A DNA stretch of 32,321 nt from a bacterium. GTDB taxonomy: Bacteria; Patescibacteriota; Saccharimonadia; CAILAD01; BJGX01. How positions within the stretch are numbered: the first letter of the stretch is position 1; each line of letters opens with the position of its first letter. Both the position numbers and the translations under genes were made by a program. Below the pieces are notes generated by a model. The model saw only the letters and a list, made by a program, of their open reading frames with translations, did no database searches and was not told where the DNA came from. Location: NCBI GenBank assembly GCA_023261595.1, contig JAHFOQ010000004.1:1-32321 (forward strand). Direction: 5' to 3'. Positions 7,630 to 14,156 of this stretch are shown piece after piece.

Positions 7630-7657
7630 AAAAAAGACCCATGTGGGTCTTTTTTTT
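7630..7657 (-). terminator. Terminator of fusA
   Basis: AAAAAAGACCC-ATGT-GGGTCTTTTTT, an 11-bp perfect stem followed on the reverse strand by T. Same stem as the tuf-rpsJ terminator at 5126-5157. Confidence 0.9.
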
Positions 7658-7673
7658 AAAGAAAATAATAATC

Positions 7674-9800
7674 TTAGCTGGCGCGAGTTGATGCATCGCC
7701 AGATTCACGAGCAGCAGTGTATTTACCTTTAAGTTCTTCAGCTACATTGCCCGGTACTTCGGCATAGTGATCAAATTCCATGGCGTAAGAAGCTCGACCT
7801 TGGGTAAGGCTTCGCAAACTCGTTGCATATCCAAACATTTCAGCCAGCGGCACAAAAGTTCGAATTACTTTAGCTCCAGATCGGTCTTCCATTTCATCGA
7901 TACGTCCACGCTTTGCGTTGATGTCCCCAATTACATCACCCATTGATTCTTCTGGAGTAGTTATTTCTACTTTCATAATTGGCTCCATAATAACTGGCTG
8001 AGCTTTACGCACACCTTCTTGTAGGGCCATAGAAGCGGCAATTTTAAAGGCTACTTCAGAACTATCAACTTCGTGATAACTACCATCGTATAGCTTAGCG
8101 TGAATATCTACCACAGGGTATCCCGCAATAACACCATTACTCATAGCTTCAATAATGCCCTGTTCTACTGGCTTAATATATTCTTTTGGCACAGCACCAC
8201 CAACAATGGCATTTTCGAATTCAAAGATTTTTCCTTTTTCGTCATCTTCGGTATGTACAAGCGGACTAAGTTCGAGCCAAACATGACCAAACTGACCACG
8301 ACCACCAGATTGTCGAACAAATTTACCTTCGATCTTCGTAGTACTCTTAATAGTTTCTCTAAAAGCTACTTGTGGTCGACCAACGTTCGCTTCTACTTTA
8401 AACTCACGCTTCATTCTGTCAACGATAACTTCTAGGTGAAGTTCGCCCATACCATCAATAATAGTCTGTCCGCTATCTTCATCAGTATGTACTCTAAAGG
8501 TTGGATCTTCTTCTGAAAGACGACCAAGCGCGATACTCATTTTTTCTTGATCGGCTTTGGTTTTTGGTTCGATAGCAATACTAATAACTGGTTCTGGAAA
8601 AACAATACTTTCGAGTACAATATTGCCACCTGGATCACACAGTGTGTTACCTGTTACTGTTGCTTTTAGGCCTACAGCAGCAGCAATTTCACCTGCAAAT
8701 ACTTCGTCTACTTCTTCGCGGTTATTTGCGTGCATACGTACAATACGACCAACACGTTCTTTTTCGCCCGTAGAGCTATTTAAGATGTAACTACCGGTTT
8801 TTACTGATCCGGCATATACTCTAAAGAAAGCAAGTTTACCTACAAATGGATCGGTAGCGATTTTAAATGCTAAAGCTGCAAATGGAGCTTCGTCACTTAC
8901 TTCTAAAACTTTATCTTCGCCCGTTTTGGTGTCAATAGCAAGTGGAGGTGTTACTTCGAGTGGGTTTGGTAGATAATCAGTTACGATGTCGAGCAATTTT
9001 TCTACAATTACCCCACGACCGTCACCGCCAGAAACGATAAAGAAATCGCCCCGTAAAACCGATTTACGAATTACGGTTTTAATTTCTGCTTCAGTAAGTT
9101 CAGTTCCTTCAAGATATTTTTCCATTATTGTATCGTCAGCTTCCACAGCAGCTTCAATAAGATGTTGTCGGTATTTTTCTGCTTTTTCTTTCATATCAGC
9201 AGGAATTTCGCTTTCGATAAGTTCTTTGTCGGTATAGTCTTTATAGCTATATGCTTTCATCGAAATAAGATCTACAACGCCATTAATTTGCTGTTCGAAT
9301 CCGATTGGTAAATGAATTGGATAGGCATGTTTGGTTAGTCGTTCGTGAATAGATTCGAGTGATTTATAAAAGTCCCCGCCAGTTTGATTAATCTTGTTAA
9401 TAAAACAGATACGTGGCACGCCATACTTATCAGCTTGACGCCATACAGTTTCTGATTGAGGCTCTACACCCATTTTGCCGTCGAAGACCGTAACGGCGCC
9501 GTCGAGTACACGAAGACTGCGTTCTACTTCTACCGTAAAGTCGATGTGACCTGGGGTATCAATGATGTTAATGCGTTTTTTATTCCAAAAACAGGTTGTG
9601 GCAGCAGAGGTAATAGTGATACCACGTTCGCGTTCTTGTTCCATCCAGTCCATAGTAGCTTCACCTTCATGAACTTCACCAATTTTGTGCACTTTACCAG
9701 TACGATAAAGAACTCCTTCAGTTACGGTAGTTTTACCTGCATCGATGTGGGCAATAATACCAATATTTCGAGTGTCTTCTAAGCTATAATCACGGGCCAT
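7674..9800 (-). CDS. fusA: Translation elongation factor G
   Basis: A 708-aa translocase GTPase. G1 AHIDAGKT near residue 17, switch region [14 protein letters not shown]3 DTPGHIDF, G4 NKIN, then the domain II-V layout with [12 protein letters not shown] (domain IV) and the C-terminal [16 protein letters not shown] region. Length matches bacterial EF-G (about 700). NKIN replaces the more usual NKMD. It is a monocistron: a strong promoter lies 72 bases upstream, a terminator lies directly behind it, and two small genes separate it from tuf. Leader carries a start-stop element (9806-9811). Confidence 0.99.
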   Translation of the reverse strand: MARDYSLEDTRNIGIIAHIDAGKTTVTEGVLYRTGKVHKIGEVHEGEATMDWMEQERERGITITSAATTCFWNKKRINIIDTPGHIDFTVEVERSLRVLDGAVTVFDGKMGVEPQSETVWRQADKYGVPRICFINKINQTGGDFYKSLESIHERLTKHAYPIHLPIGFEQQINGVVDLISMKAYSYKDYTDKELIESEIPADMKEKAEKYRQHLIEAAVEADDTIMEKYLEGTELTEAEIKTVIRKSVLRGDFFIVSGGDGRGVIVEKLLDIVTDYLPNPLEVTPPLAIDTKTGEDKVLEVSDEAPFAALAFKIATDPFVGKLAFFRVYAGSVKTGSYILNSSTGEKERVGRIVRMHANNREEVDEVFAGEIAAAVGLKATVTGNTLCDPGGNIVLESIVFPEPVISIAIEPKTKADQEKMSIALGRLSEEDPTFRVHTDEDSGQTIIDGMGELHLEVIVDRMKREFKVEANVGRPQVAFRETIKSTTKIEGKFVRQSGGRGQFGHVWLELSPLVHTEDDEKGKIFEFENAIVGGAVPKEYIKPVEQGIIEAMSNGVIAGYPVVDIHAKLYDGSYHEVDSSEVAFKIAASMALQEGVRKAQPVIMEPIMKVEITTPEESMGDVIGDINAKRGRIDEMEDRSGAKVIRTFVPLAEMFGYATSLRSLTQGRASYAMEFDHYAEVPGNVAEELKGKYTAARESGDASTRAS

Positions 9801-9805
9801 GGGGT

Positions 9806-9820
9806 TTACATTCTCTCCTT
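9806..9820 (-). promoter_or_regulatory. Start-stop element (ATG-TAA) between SD and fusA ATG
   Basis: Reverse strand reads AGGAGAGAATGTAA, then ACCCC and the fusA ATG. The Shine-Dalgarno purines sit three to five bases before the ATG of the two-codon ATG-TAA, and about 13 bases before the fusA ATG, which is long for direct use. Could be a minimal upstream ORF or chance. Confidence 0.45.
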
Positions 9821-9872
9821 CTAAATTTATTGCAAAATGAAAAATGTGCCTTTTAACGGCTATTTCTGAATA

Positions 9873-9901
9873 ATTGTAGCAGATTACTTCGACACTGGCA
9901 A
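9873..9901 (-). promoter_or_regulatory. Promoter for fusA
   Basis: Reverse strand: -35 TTGCCA (9896-9901), 17-bp spacer, -10 TACAAT (9873-9878). Confidence 0.75.
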
Positions 9902-9933
9902 CTGTATATTCACTGTGGACTAGGAGTAATTTA

Positions 9934-9962
9934 TTGACAAAATATACTATTCTCCGTAGAAT
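9934..9962 (+). promoter_or_regulatory. Promoter for the 78-aa membrane protein
   Basis: Consensus -35 TTGACA (9934-9939), 17-bp spacer, -10 TAGAAT (9957-9962). Divergent from the fusA promoter, with about 30 bp between the two -35 boxes. Confidence 0.8.
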
Positions 9963-10000
9963 AGCGATGTTCTCAGTGTACCTTCGAAGCGAGGTTCAAA

Positions 10001-10237
10001 ATGAGTATCGGAATCGTTCTACTCTTTGTTCTTGCAGTTGTGTTGATATGTATTGGATTTATTTTTATCTATGCATGGCATAAGTCACCAAGTAATTACG
10101 AAGGTGCTGCATCGGCAGAGATCGCAAAATATCTACGTAAAAATGACAGGAATGCTTTGCTTGGAGTTTTGTTTGTGTATTGGACGGTTGCGCTAGCAAT
10201 TCTCTTGTACTGTTTTAATTCTATTCGCTCTGGTTAA
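10001..10237 (+). CDS. Small two-TM membrane protein, unknown
   Basis: A 78-aa protein with two hydrophobic segments (about 4-25 and 52-72) joined by a polar loop containing NYEGAASAEIAKYLRKNDRN. Start ATG 10001 follows GCGAGG at usable spacing. It has its own promoter and terminator, and its TAA stop lies in the loop of that terminator. No family recognised; one of a set of monocistronic plus-strand orphan genes in the window. Confidence 0.7.
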   Translation: MSIGIVLLFVLAVVLICIGFIFIYAWHKSPSNYEGAASAEIAKYLRKNDRNALLGVLFVYWTVALAILLYCFNSIRSG

Positions 10238-10252
10238 CACCAGAGCATTTTT
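10228..10252 (+). terminator. Terminator with stop codon in the loop
   Basis: CTCTGGT-TAAC-ACCAGAG followed by CATTTTTATT; the loop TAAC contains the stop codon of the 78-aa gene. Confidence 0.85.
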
Positions 10253-10253
10253 A

Positions 10254-10282
10254 TTGACAAGTTTGTTTGACAAGAGTATATT
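10254..10282 (+). promoter_or_regulatory. Promoter for the 193-aa orphan gene
   Basis: TTGACA (10254-10259), 17-bp spacer, TATATT (10277-10282). A second TTGACA (10267-10272) is nested in the spacer. It starts only two bases after the preceding terminator's T-tract. Confidence 0.7.
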
Positions 10283-10325
10283 TATATAGTCTTATTGCAA
10301 CCTCCTCGAATTCGAAAGGGATAGT

Positions 10326-10907
10326 ATGGATTCCAAGATGATTGCTGCACTACCTTGGTTACTTGAGATAGCAAAGAAGAAAGAGTTTCCAGATTCAGTC
10401 TTTGCGGTCGAGAGTATGGCCGATGTTATGTGGAATATCGCTCGAGAGAACGGTAGTGATGATCCAGAAAGTTGTGAGGCCGTCACAGCTCAGTGCAATC
10501 TTCTGGGCGCAAGTTACGAAGAAATTCTCAATCTCTATATCCACACTGTCTCGACTGAGTTAAATACCCGTTTTGAAAAAGGCAAAGATTCTATAGAAGA
10601 TCTCTTCTTTGGACTCTGTATGATTGCCGCAACTAAGTTAGATGATACTGGCTCTGAAGTGATTCACGTTGAGTGGTCAATGTGGGATGGTTATGATCCA
10701 ACAGACCTGATTCGATTGCCAACCGACAGATTCGCACTCATACCTGATATCCCATACACCATCTTCAGTCAAATTGTGAATATTTATGGTCGATCAGGTA
10801 TGTACCTAGATACACTCCTTGGTGAAGTTGCCTTCAGAATGAAGCAAATTTTCGAGAGAGACAGAGACAAGTTCGTTATTCGACGTTTGAGCGAACTTCA
10901 GCTCTAG
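10326..10907 (+). CDS. Orphan 193-aa protein, unknown
   Basis: ATG 10326 is preceded by AAAGGGAT. The product is soluble, largely helical by eye, acidic and rich in W/D/E around residues 110-130 (EWSMWDGYDPTDL). No conserved catalytic motif or family recognised. It has its own promoter and a terminator a few bases after the stop. Together with the 78-aa gene it fills the plus strand between fusA and the HTH-Nudix gene. Confidence 0.75.
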   Translation: MDSKMIAALPWLLEIAKKKEFPDSVFAVESMADVMWNIARENGSDDPESCEAVTAQCNLLGASYEEILNLYIHTVSTELNTRFEKGKDSIEDLFFGLCMIAATKLDDTGSEVIHVEWSMWDGYDPTDLIRLPTDRFALIPDIPYTIFSQIVNIYGRSGMYLDTLLGEVAFRMKQIFERDRDKFVIRRLSELQL

Positions 10908-10913
10908 TCTATT

Positions 10914-10938
10914 CCCCAGCTAACGCTGGGGTTTTTAT
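10914..10938 (+). terminator. Terminator of the 193-aa gene
   Basis: CCCCAGC-TAAC-GCTGGGG, 7-bp stem, then TTTTTATTT. It overlaps the last codon of the convergent HTH-Nudix gene. Confidence 0.9.
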
Positions 10939-11597
10939 TTATACGTAAGTTCTACAAAAAAATGATCTTTCGATTCTTTAGCAAGTCGCGCAAGTTCTGA
11001 CATACTTACCATGTATGGTTCATGGCCAAATTCTTCTTGCCAAGCCCAAAATGCTTTACCTGGCTTTTTGGTAGAAGTAATTTCTCCATATGGATTCTTG
11101 CCATAAAAAAGGTGAAACAGAATTTGACTTACTGGTTCGCCAGATTCATAGATAGTAATATATCCATCACCTTTATGGGTAAGTTGGCACTGCAGACCAG
11201 ATTTTTCTTTTAGTTCTCTGTGTGCTGCCTCACTTATCGTTTCACCCAAATGTATCTTGCCATACACAAATCCCACTTGATCTATCAGGGGTTGGCGAGC
11301 ACGTTTATATACTAGCCACTGTCCCTTCTCGTTCTGACACGTTATAAGTGTAACAATATTCGGCTGTTTACGCGGCTTATACGTTTCTAAACTCATATTA
11401 TCGGCTAATTGTTTACCTTCAGCACTAAGCAGGTATAAGCCTTCATCATTTTTTACAACCAGGCCATCTTTCATAAGCGACTTTAGATGATACATAAAAT
11501 GATTACTTTCAATGTGTTTTGGCTTAAGTTCGCTAAACCGTAAGTACGGATGAGTTATGAGACGTGCTAAAATTTCTTTTTGAATTATATGTGTCAT
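10935..11597 (-). CDS. Winged-helix DNA-binding protein fused to a Nudix domain
   Basis: The track start (TTG 11648) lies in the putative operator and promoter, so a later ATG is chosen. ATG 11597 (220 aa) is nine bases after the -10 TATAGT; ATG 11606 (223 aa) is the alternative. Residues about 1-70 look like a winged helix (NHFMYHLKSLMKDGLVVKND, wing YLLSAEGKQL). Residues about 75-210 form a Nudix domain; the Nudix box reads GKIHLGETISEAAHREL then KEKSGL. Against the consensus G-x5-E-x7-REU-x-EE-x-GU the second glutamate of EE is lysine, so metal-dependent hydrolysis may be lost and the domain may act as a nucleotide sensor. It is divergent from the 11733-13161 operon and is likely its regulator. 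Confidence 0.8.
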   Translation of the reverse strand: MTHIIQKEILARLITHPYLRFSELKPKHIESNHFMYHLKSLMKDGLVVKNDEGLYLLSAEGKQLADNMSLETYKPRKQPNIVTLITCQNEKGQWLVYKRARQPLIDQVGFVYGKIHLGETISEAAHRELKEKSGLQCQLTHKGDGYITIYESGEPVSQILFHLFYGKNPYGEITSTKKPGKAFWAWQEEFGHEPYMVSMSELARLAKESKDHFFVELTYK

Positions 11598-11606
11598 TAC
11601 TTTCAT

Positions 11607-11633
11607 ACTATATCCACAAATTAATTGAGTCAA
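11607..11633 (-). promoter_or_regulatory. Promoter of the HTH-Nudix gene
   Basis: Reverse strand: -35 TTGACT (11628-11633), short 15-bp spacer, -10 TATAGT (11607-11612), then nine bases to ATG 11597. The -35 is part of the first TTGASTCAA box, which fits autoregulation. Confidence 0.5.
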
Positions 11634-11694
11634 ATACAGCTTAGTCAAATTATTTTGAGTGAAAATATCTAGACTAGATAAATAATTGACTCAA
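11625..11694. promoter_or_regulatory. Phased array of TTGASTCAA-like operator boxes
   Basis: In the divergent intergenic region there are two perfect copies of the palindrome TTGASTCAA (TTGAGTCAA at 11625-11633; TTGACTCAA at 11686-11694). Between them are weaker copies: CTTAGTCAA (11640-11648, 7/9), TTGAGTGAA (11655-11663, 8/9) and TAGACTAGA (11670-11678, 6/9). Centres fall at 11629, 11644, 11659, 11674 and 11690, a spacing of 15-16 bp. Position and symmetry suggest cooperative binding of a dimeric regulator, most simply the adjacent winged-helix protein. Confidence 0.55.
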
Positions 11695-11732
11695 ATATAC
11701 AGTGGAAAAGTACCTTAACATAAGGAGCAGGA

Positions 11733-12347
11733 ATGAAAAAAATCGTAATAACTGGTGGTCCTTGTGCCGGTAAGACTACTGTAGTTGAGTTTCTAAGGGA
11801 AGAACTGCAAACTGAAGCTATTTTTGTACCTGAAGCAGCTACCATGCTTTTGAGTGGTGGCTTTCCACCACCGCCCGAGGGCCAATTTCTTGGTGAAGAG
11901 CAATTTAATGTCTGGATGCAACAATTTCAGGCTGCTGTGTATCACACTCAAATCGCTCTAGAAGATTTAGCAATGTCTGAGGCTGAACGTGGTAACAAAA
12001 GCTTAATTCTTCACGACCGTGCCCGAGCAGACGTTATTGCCTATCACCCGCACGGTTTGGCTGGTTTTATTTTTCAATTCCATATTAATGCGCCGTCAAT
12101 TCATGCACACTACGATATGGTAATTTTTCTGGAATCACTTGCAGTTGGTCAGCCAGAAATGTTTGGTCGGTTTGGCAACGAACATCGTTATGAGAGCTTG
12201 GAACATGCCATAGAAGCCAATGCGCGCACGAGAAGAGCTTGGTATACACATCCAAATTTTCGCACCATTGATAGCAGACTTTCTCTACAAGAAAAGACCA
12301 TTCAGGTTCGTGAGTTGATCATCCAAACAATGAAAGAAGGTGAATGA
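11733..12347 (+). CDS. P-loop NTPase/kinase of the AAA_28 (NadR-kinase-like) type
   Basis: A 204-aa protein with Walker A GGPCAGKTT at residues 8-16, followed by VPEAATMLLSGGFPPP, an E-A-A motif seen after strand 2 in AAA_28/NadR-kinase-like ATPases, and LILHDRARADVIAY, which fits the Walker B/DR-x-x-x-D region. Such proteins phosphorylate or hydrolyse nucleotides or cofactors; the substrate is not evident. ATG 11733 is preceded by AAGGAG. The next gene overlaps by 4 bp, so this is the first gene of a three-gene operon divergent from the HTH-Nudix regulator. Confidence 0.75.
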   Translation: MKKIVITGGPCAGKTTVVEFLREELQTEAIFVPEAATMLLSGGFPPPPEGQFLGEEQFNVWMQQFQAAVYHTQIALEDLAMSEAERGNKSLILHDRARADVIAYHPHGLAGFIFQFHINAPSIHAHYDMVIFLESLAVGQPEMFGRFGNEHRYESLEHAIEANARTRRAWYTHPNFRTIDSRLSLQEKTIQVRELIIQTMKEGE

Positions 12348-12610
12348 TGACAAACAAAAAACCTGGCTATCATCTCAGAGATATTACCAAACAACCCATT
12401 GGCACTATTGCTAAAATTCGTGAAGAGCTTGAAGAGCTTGAAGATGCCATTGAACAAGAATGCAAACTAATGGCACTGCAAGAACTGAGTGATATGGTGG
12501 GAGCAATTCGATTATATCTAGAAAATGAATACCCAAACTTTACACTGCAAGATCTCATTACTATGAGTGATATTACCCGTAGAGCCTTCGAGAATGGAGC
12601 CAGACAATGA
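12344..12610 (+). CDS. MazG-like all-alpha NTP pyrophosphohydrolase
   Basis: An 88-aa, all-helical protein with the paired metal-binding motifs of the MazG/dUTPase-like superfamily: EE-x-x-E at residues 27-31 (REELEELEDA) and E-x-x-D at 47-50 (QELSDMVG). These proteins cleave NTPs to NMP and pyrophosphate. The short single-domain form is typical of accessory MazG-like proteins. It overlaps the upstream gene by 4 bp and the downstream gene by 4 bp, so all three are translationally coupled. Substrate unknown. Confidence 0.8.
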   Translation: MMTNKKPGYHLRDITKQPIGTIAKIREELEELEDAIEQECKLMALQELSDMVGAIRLYLENEYPNFTLQDLITMSDITRRAFENGARQ

Positions 12611-13161
12611 TAGACCATGCAAAGATTGCTAAAGCCGAAGAGTACTATGCAAAAGTTGGTTTTCAAAAAATTGATGTGCCTTGGATAGTGGGTCGAGAAG
12701 CGTATCAAGCAACATTTCCTCTTACCGGTAACTTTCCGTACTTTACTCTGGGTGGTTTTTTGCCAGCCAGTGGTGAACAATGTTTTGTTCAGTTGTTGCT
12801 GGATGGTAGATTACCTCAAGGAAAATATCAGTGTACTACACCGTGCTTTCGGGACGAACTAGAAGAAGATGAATTACATCTTCCCTACTTCTATAAGGTC
12901 GAATTGATAGAAGTTACAGACGAAGCTGGTAGATATATGGAATTGGCACATATTGCATTTGACTATTTTACACAGTACTGTTCGGTAGAATATGAATACT
13001 TACCGGCTGAACAAACTGACATTATCGAACACTACACTGGGATAGAGCTTGGCAGTTATGGCCGTAGGCATTACAAAGGACTCGTGTGGAATTACGGCAC
13101 CGGGCTTGCTGAACCGCGACTTAGTCAAGTTCTCGCCAAAATACAGCCTGATCAGAAATGA
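12607..13161 (+). CDS. Stand-alone class II aminoacyl-tRNA synthetase-like catalytic domain
   Basis: A 184-aa protein that looks like a class II aaRS core without anticodon-binding or editing domains. Motif 2 is visible as TTPCFRDE (about 77-84) followed by HLPYFYKVEL, the usual fRxE then H-x-x-F-x-x-x-E layout. Motif 3 appears as GTGLAEPR (about 164-171), with the arginine that binds ATP. At under 200 aa it is too small for a housekeeping synthetase. Paralogues of this kind activate an acid as an adenylate for amide formation or for transfer to a non-tRNA acceptor. Overlaps the MazG-like gene by 4 bp; its TGA stop is embedded in the terminator. The fold call is by motif reading only. Confidence 0.7.
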   Translation: MIDHAKIAKAEEYYAKVGFQKIDVPWIVGREAYQATFPLTGNFPYFTLGGFLPASGEQCFVQLLLDGRLPQGKYQCTTPCFRDELEEDELHLPYFYKVELIEVTDEAGRYMELAHIAFDYFTQYCSVEYEYLPAEQTDIIEHYTGIELGSYGRRHYKGLVWNYGTGLAEPRLSQVLAKIQPDQK

Positions 13162-13174
13162 TCGGGTATTTTTT
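13147..13174 (+). terminator. Terminator of the P-loop/MazG/aaRS-like operon
   Basis: CCTGATCA-GAAA-TGATCGGG, 8-bp stem with one G-T pair and a GAAA loop, then TATTTTTT. The TGA stop is part of the 3' arm. Confidence 0.85.
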
Positions 13175-13176
13175 AT

Positions 13177-13211
13177 ACTAAAAAACCACCATATGCAGGT
13201 GGTTTTTTAGT
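13177..13211 (-). terminator. Terminator of rpsG
   Basis: ACTAAAAAACCACC and its complement GGTGGTTTTTTAGT, 14-bp inverted repeat with a 7-nt loop; T-rich on the reverse strand, directly after the rpsG stop. Confidence 0.9.
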
Positions 13212-13217
13212 TACTCG

Positions 13218-13694
13218 TTAGGATCGAGCAAAGTGAGCAAAAGCTTTGTTGGCTTCGGCCATTTGGTGAGCATCTTGTTTCTTCTTCATAGCTTCACCTT
13301 CACCATTTGCAGCAGCAATGAGTTCGGCAGAGAGTTTCTGATCGAAGCTTTTGCCATTTTTACTGCGGGCACTATCTAAGATCCAGATAAGGGCGTAATG
13401 AGTTTTACGATCTCCCCTAACTTCCATTGGCACTTGATAGTTAGCACCACCAATACGTTTGCTCTTTACCATTACGGCTGGGCTAACGTTTTTTACTGCT
13501 AGTTCGAGAATTTCTACAGGTTCTTTTTTACTCTTTGCGGCAGCACTTTCCATAGCTGAGTATACAAGATTTTCGGCAAGACGTTTTTTTCCGTCTTTCA
13601 TTACCTTATTGATGGTTTTTTGCACCAACACGTTCTGATATTTTGTATCAGCTGGAATGATTCGCTTAAGAGATTTAGTAGTTTTTCTTGGCAT
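13218..13694 (-). CDS. rpsG: 30S ribosomal protein S7
   Basis: The track start (13805) lies inside rpsL; the true start is ATG 13694, giving 158 aa beginning MPRKTTKSLKRI. Conserved S7 features include NKVMKDGKKRLAENLVY, KNVSPAVMVKSKRIGGANYQVP and the MAEANKAFAHF C-terminus. S7 nucleates the 30S head and contacts the E and P sites. It follows rpsL by one base, keeping the rpsL-rpsG pair of the str operon; a terminator directly after it separates it from fusA. Confidence 0.98.
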   Translation of the reverse strand: MPRKTTKSLKRIIPADTKYQNVLVQKTINKVMKDGKKRLAENLVYSAMESAAAKSKKEPVEILELAVKNVSPAVMVKSKRIGGANYQVPMEVRGDRKTHYALIWILDSARSKNGKSFDQKLSAELIAAANGEGEAMKKKQDAHQMAEANKAFAHFARS

Positions 13695-13695
13695 A

Positions 13696-14118
13696 TTATT
13701 CTTTTCCACCCTTTTCGAGTTTGGTTCCGTATTTGCTACGACCTTGCTTACGATCTGATACCCCACCGGTGTCGAGCGCACCACGTACAACATGGTAACG
13801 CACACCAGGTAAGTCTTTTACACGACCGCCACGAATCAATACCACTGAGTGTTCTTGTAGGTTATGGCCTTCACCGCCGATATAGGCAGTTACTTCCATT
13901 CCGTTAGTAAGACGCACACGAGCTACTTTACGCAAAGCCGAGTTCGGTTTCTTTGGTGTTTGAGTAAACACCTTAGTACAAACGCCACGCTTAAGTGGAG
14001 AGTTCATACTGGTTGAACGAACTTTCAGTGCGTTAAAGCTCTTCCCCAAAGCTGGAGCCTTGGTTCTCTTAACTTTACGAACGCGTGGTTTGCGAATTAG
14101 TTGATTGATTGTTGGCAT
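13696..14118 (-). CDS. rpsL: 30S ribosomal protein S12
   Basis: A 140-aa protein with [12 protein letters not shown] at the start, [16 protein letters not shown] and [15 protein letters not shown], the conserved decoding-centre loops. The lysines associated with streptomycin sensitivity ([11 protein letters not shown] and RVKDLPG) are both present. It follows rpoC by 34 nt and has a promoter embedded in the end of rpoC, with the -10 box nine bases before the ATG and no Shine-Dalgarno site, so a leaderless mRNA is likely in addition to read-through from rpoBC. Confidence 0.98.
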   Translation of the reverse strand: MPTINQLIRKPRVRKVKRTKAPALGKSFNALKVRSTSMNSPLKRGVCTKVFTQTPKKPNSALRKVARVRLTNGMEVTAYIGGEGHNLQEHSVVLIRGGRVKDLPGVRYHVVRGALDTGGVSDRKQGRSKYGTKLEKGGKE

Positions 14119-14127
14119 AACAAAAGT

Positions 14128-14156
14128 ATTCTATCAGATTCTTATCTGTTAATCAA
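14128..14156 (-). promoter_or_regulatory. Leaderless promoter for rpsL-rpsG at the end of rpoC
   Basis: Reverse strand: -35 TTGATT (14151-14156, overlapping the rpoC stop), 17-bp spacer, extended -10 TGA-TAGAAT (14128-14133), nine bases before ATG 14118. Confidence 0.7.

Noticed and set aside
11598-11648. N-terminal extension of the HTH-Nudix protein from TTG 11648
   Set aside because: These codons are the operator boxes and the -35/-10 promoter; the ATG at 11597 (or 11606) is the plausible start.
13695-13805. 37-residue extension of S7 in the ORF track
   Set aside because: It overlaps rpsL in another frame; S7 homologues begin MPRKT.
14153-14155. UGA recoded as glycine (Gracilibacteria/SR1 code)
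   Set aside because: rpoC ends naturally at TGA at the expected length, and no conserved gene has an in-frame TGA.
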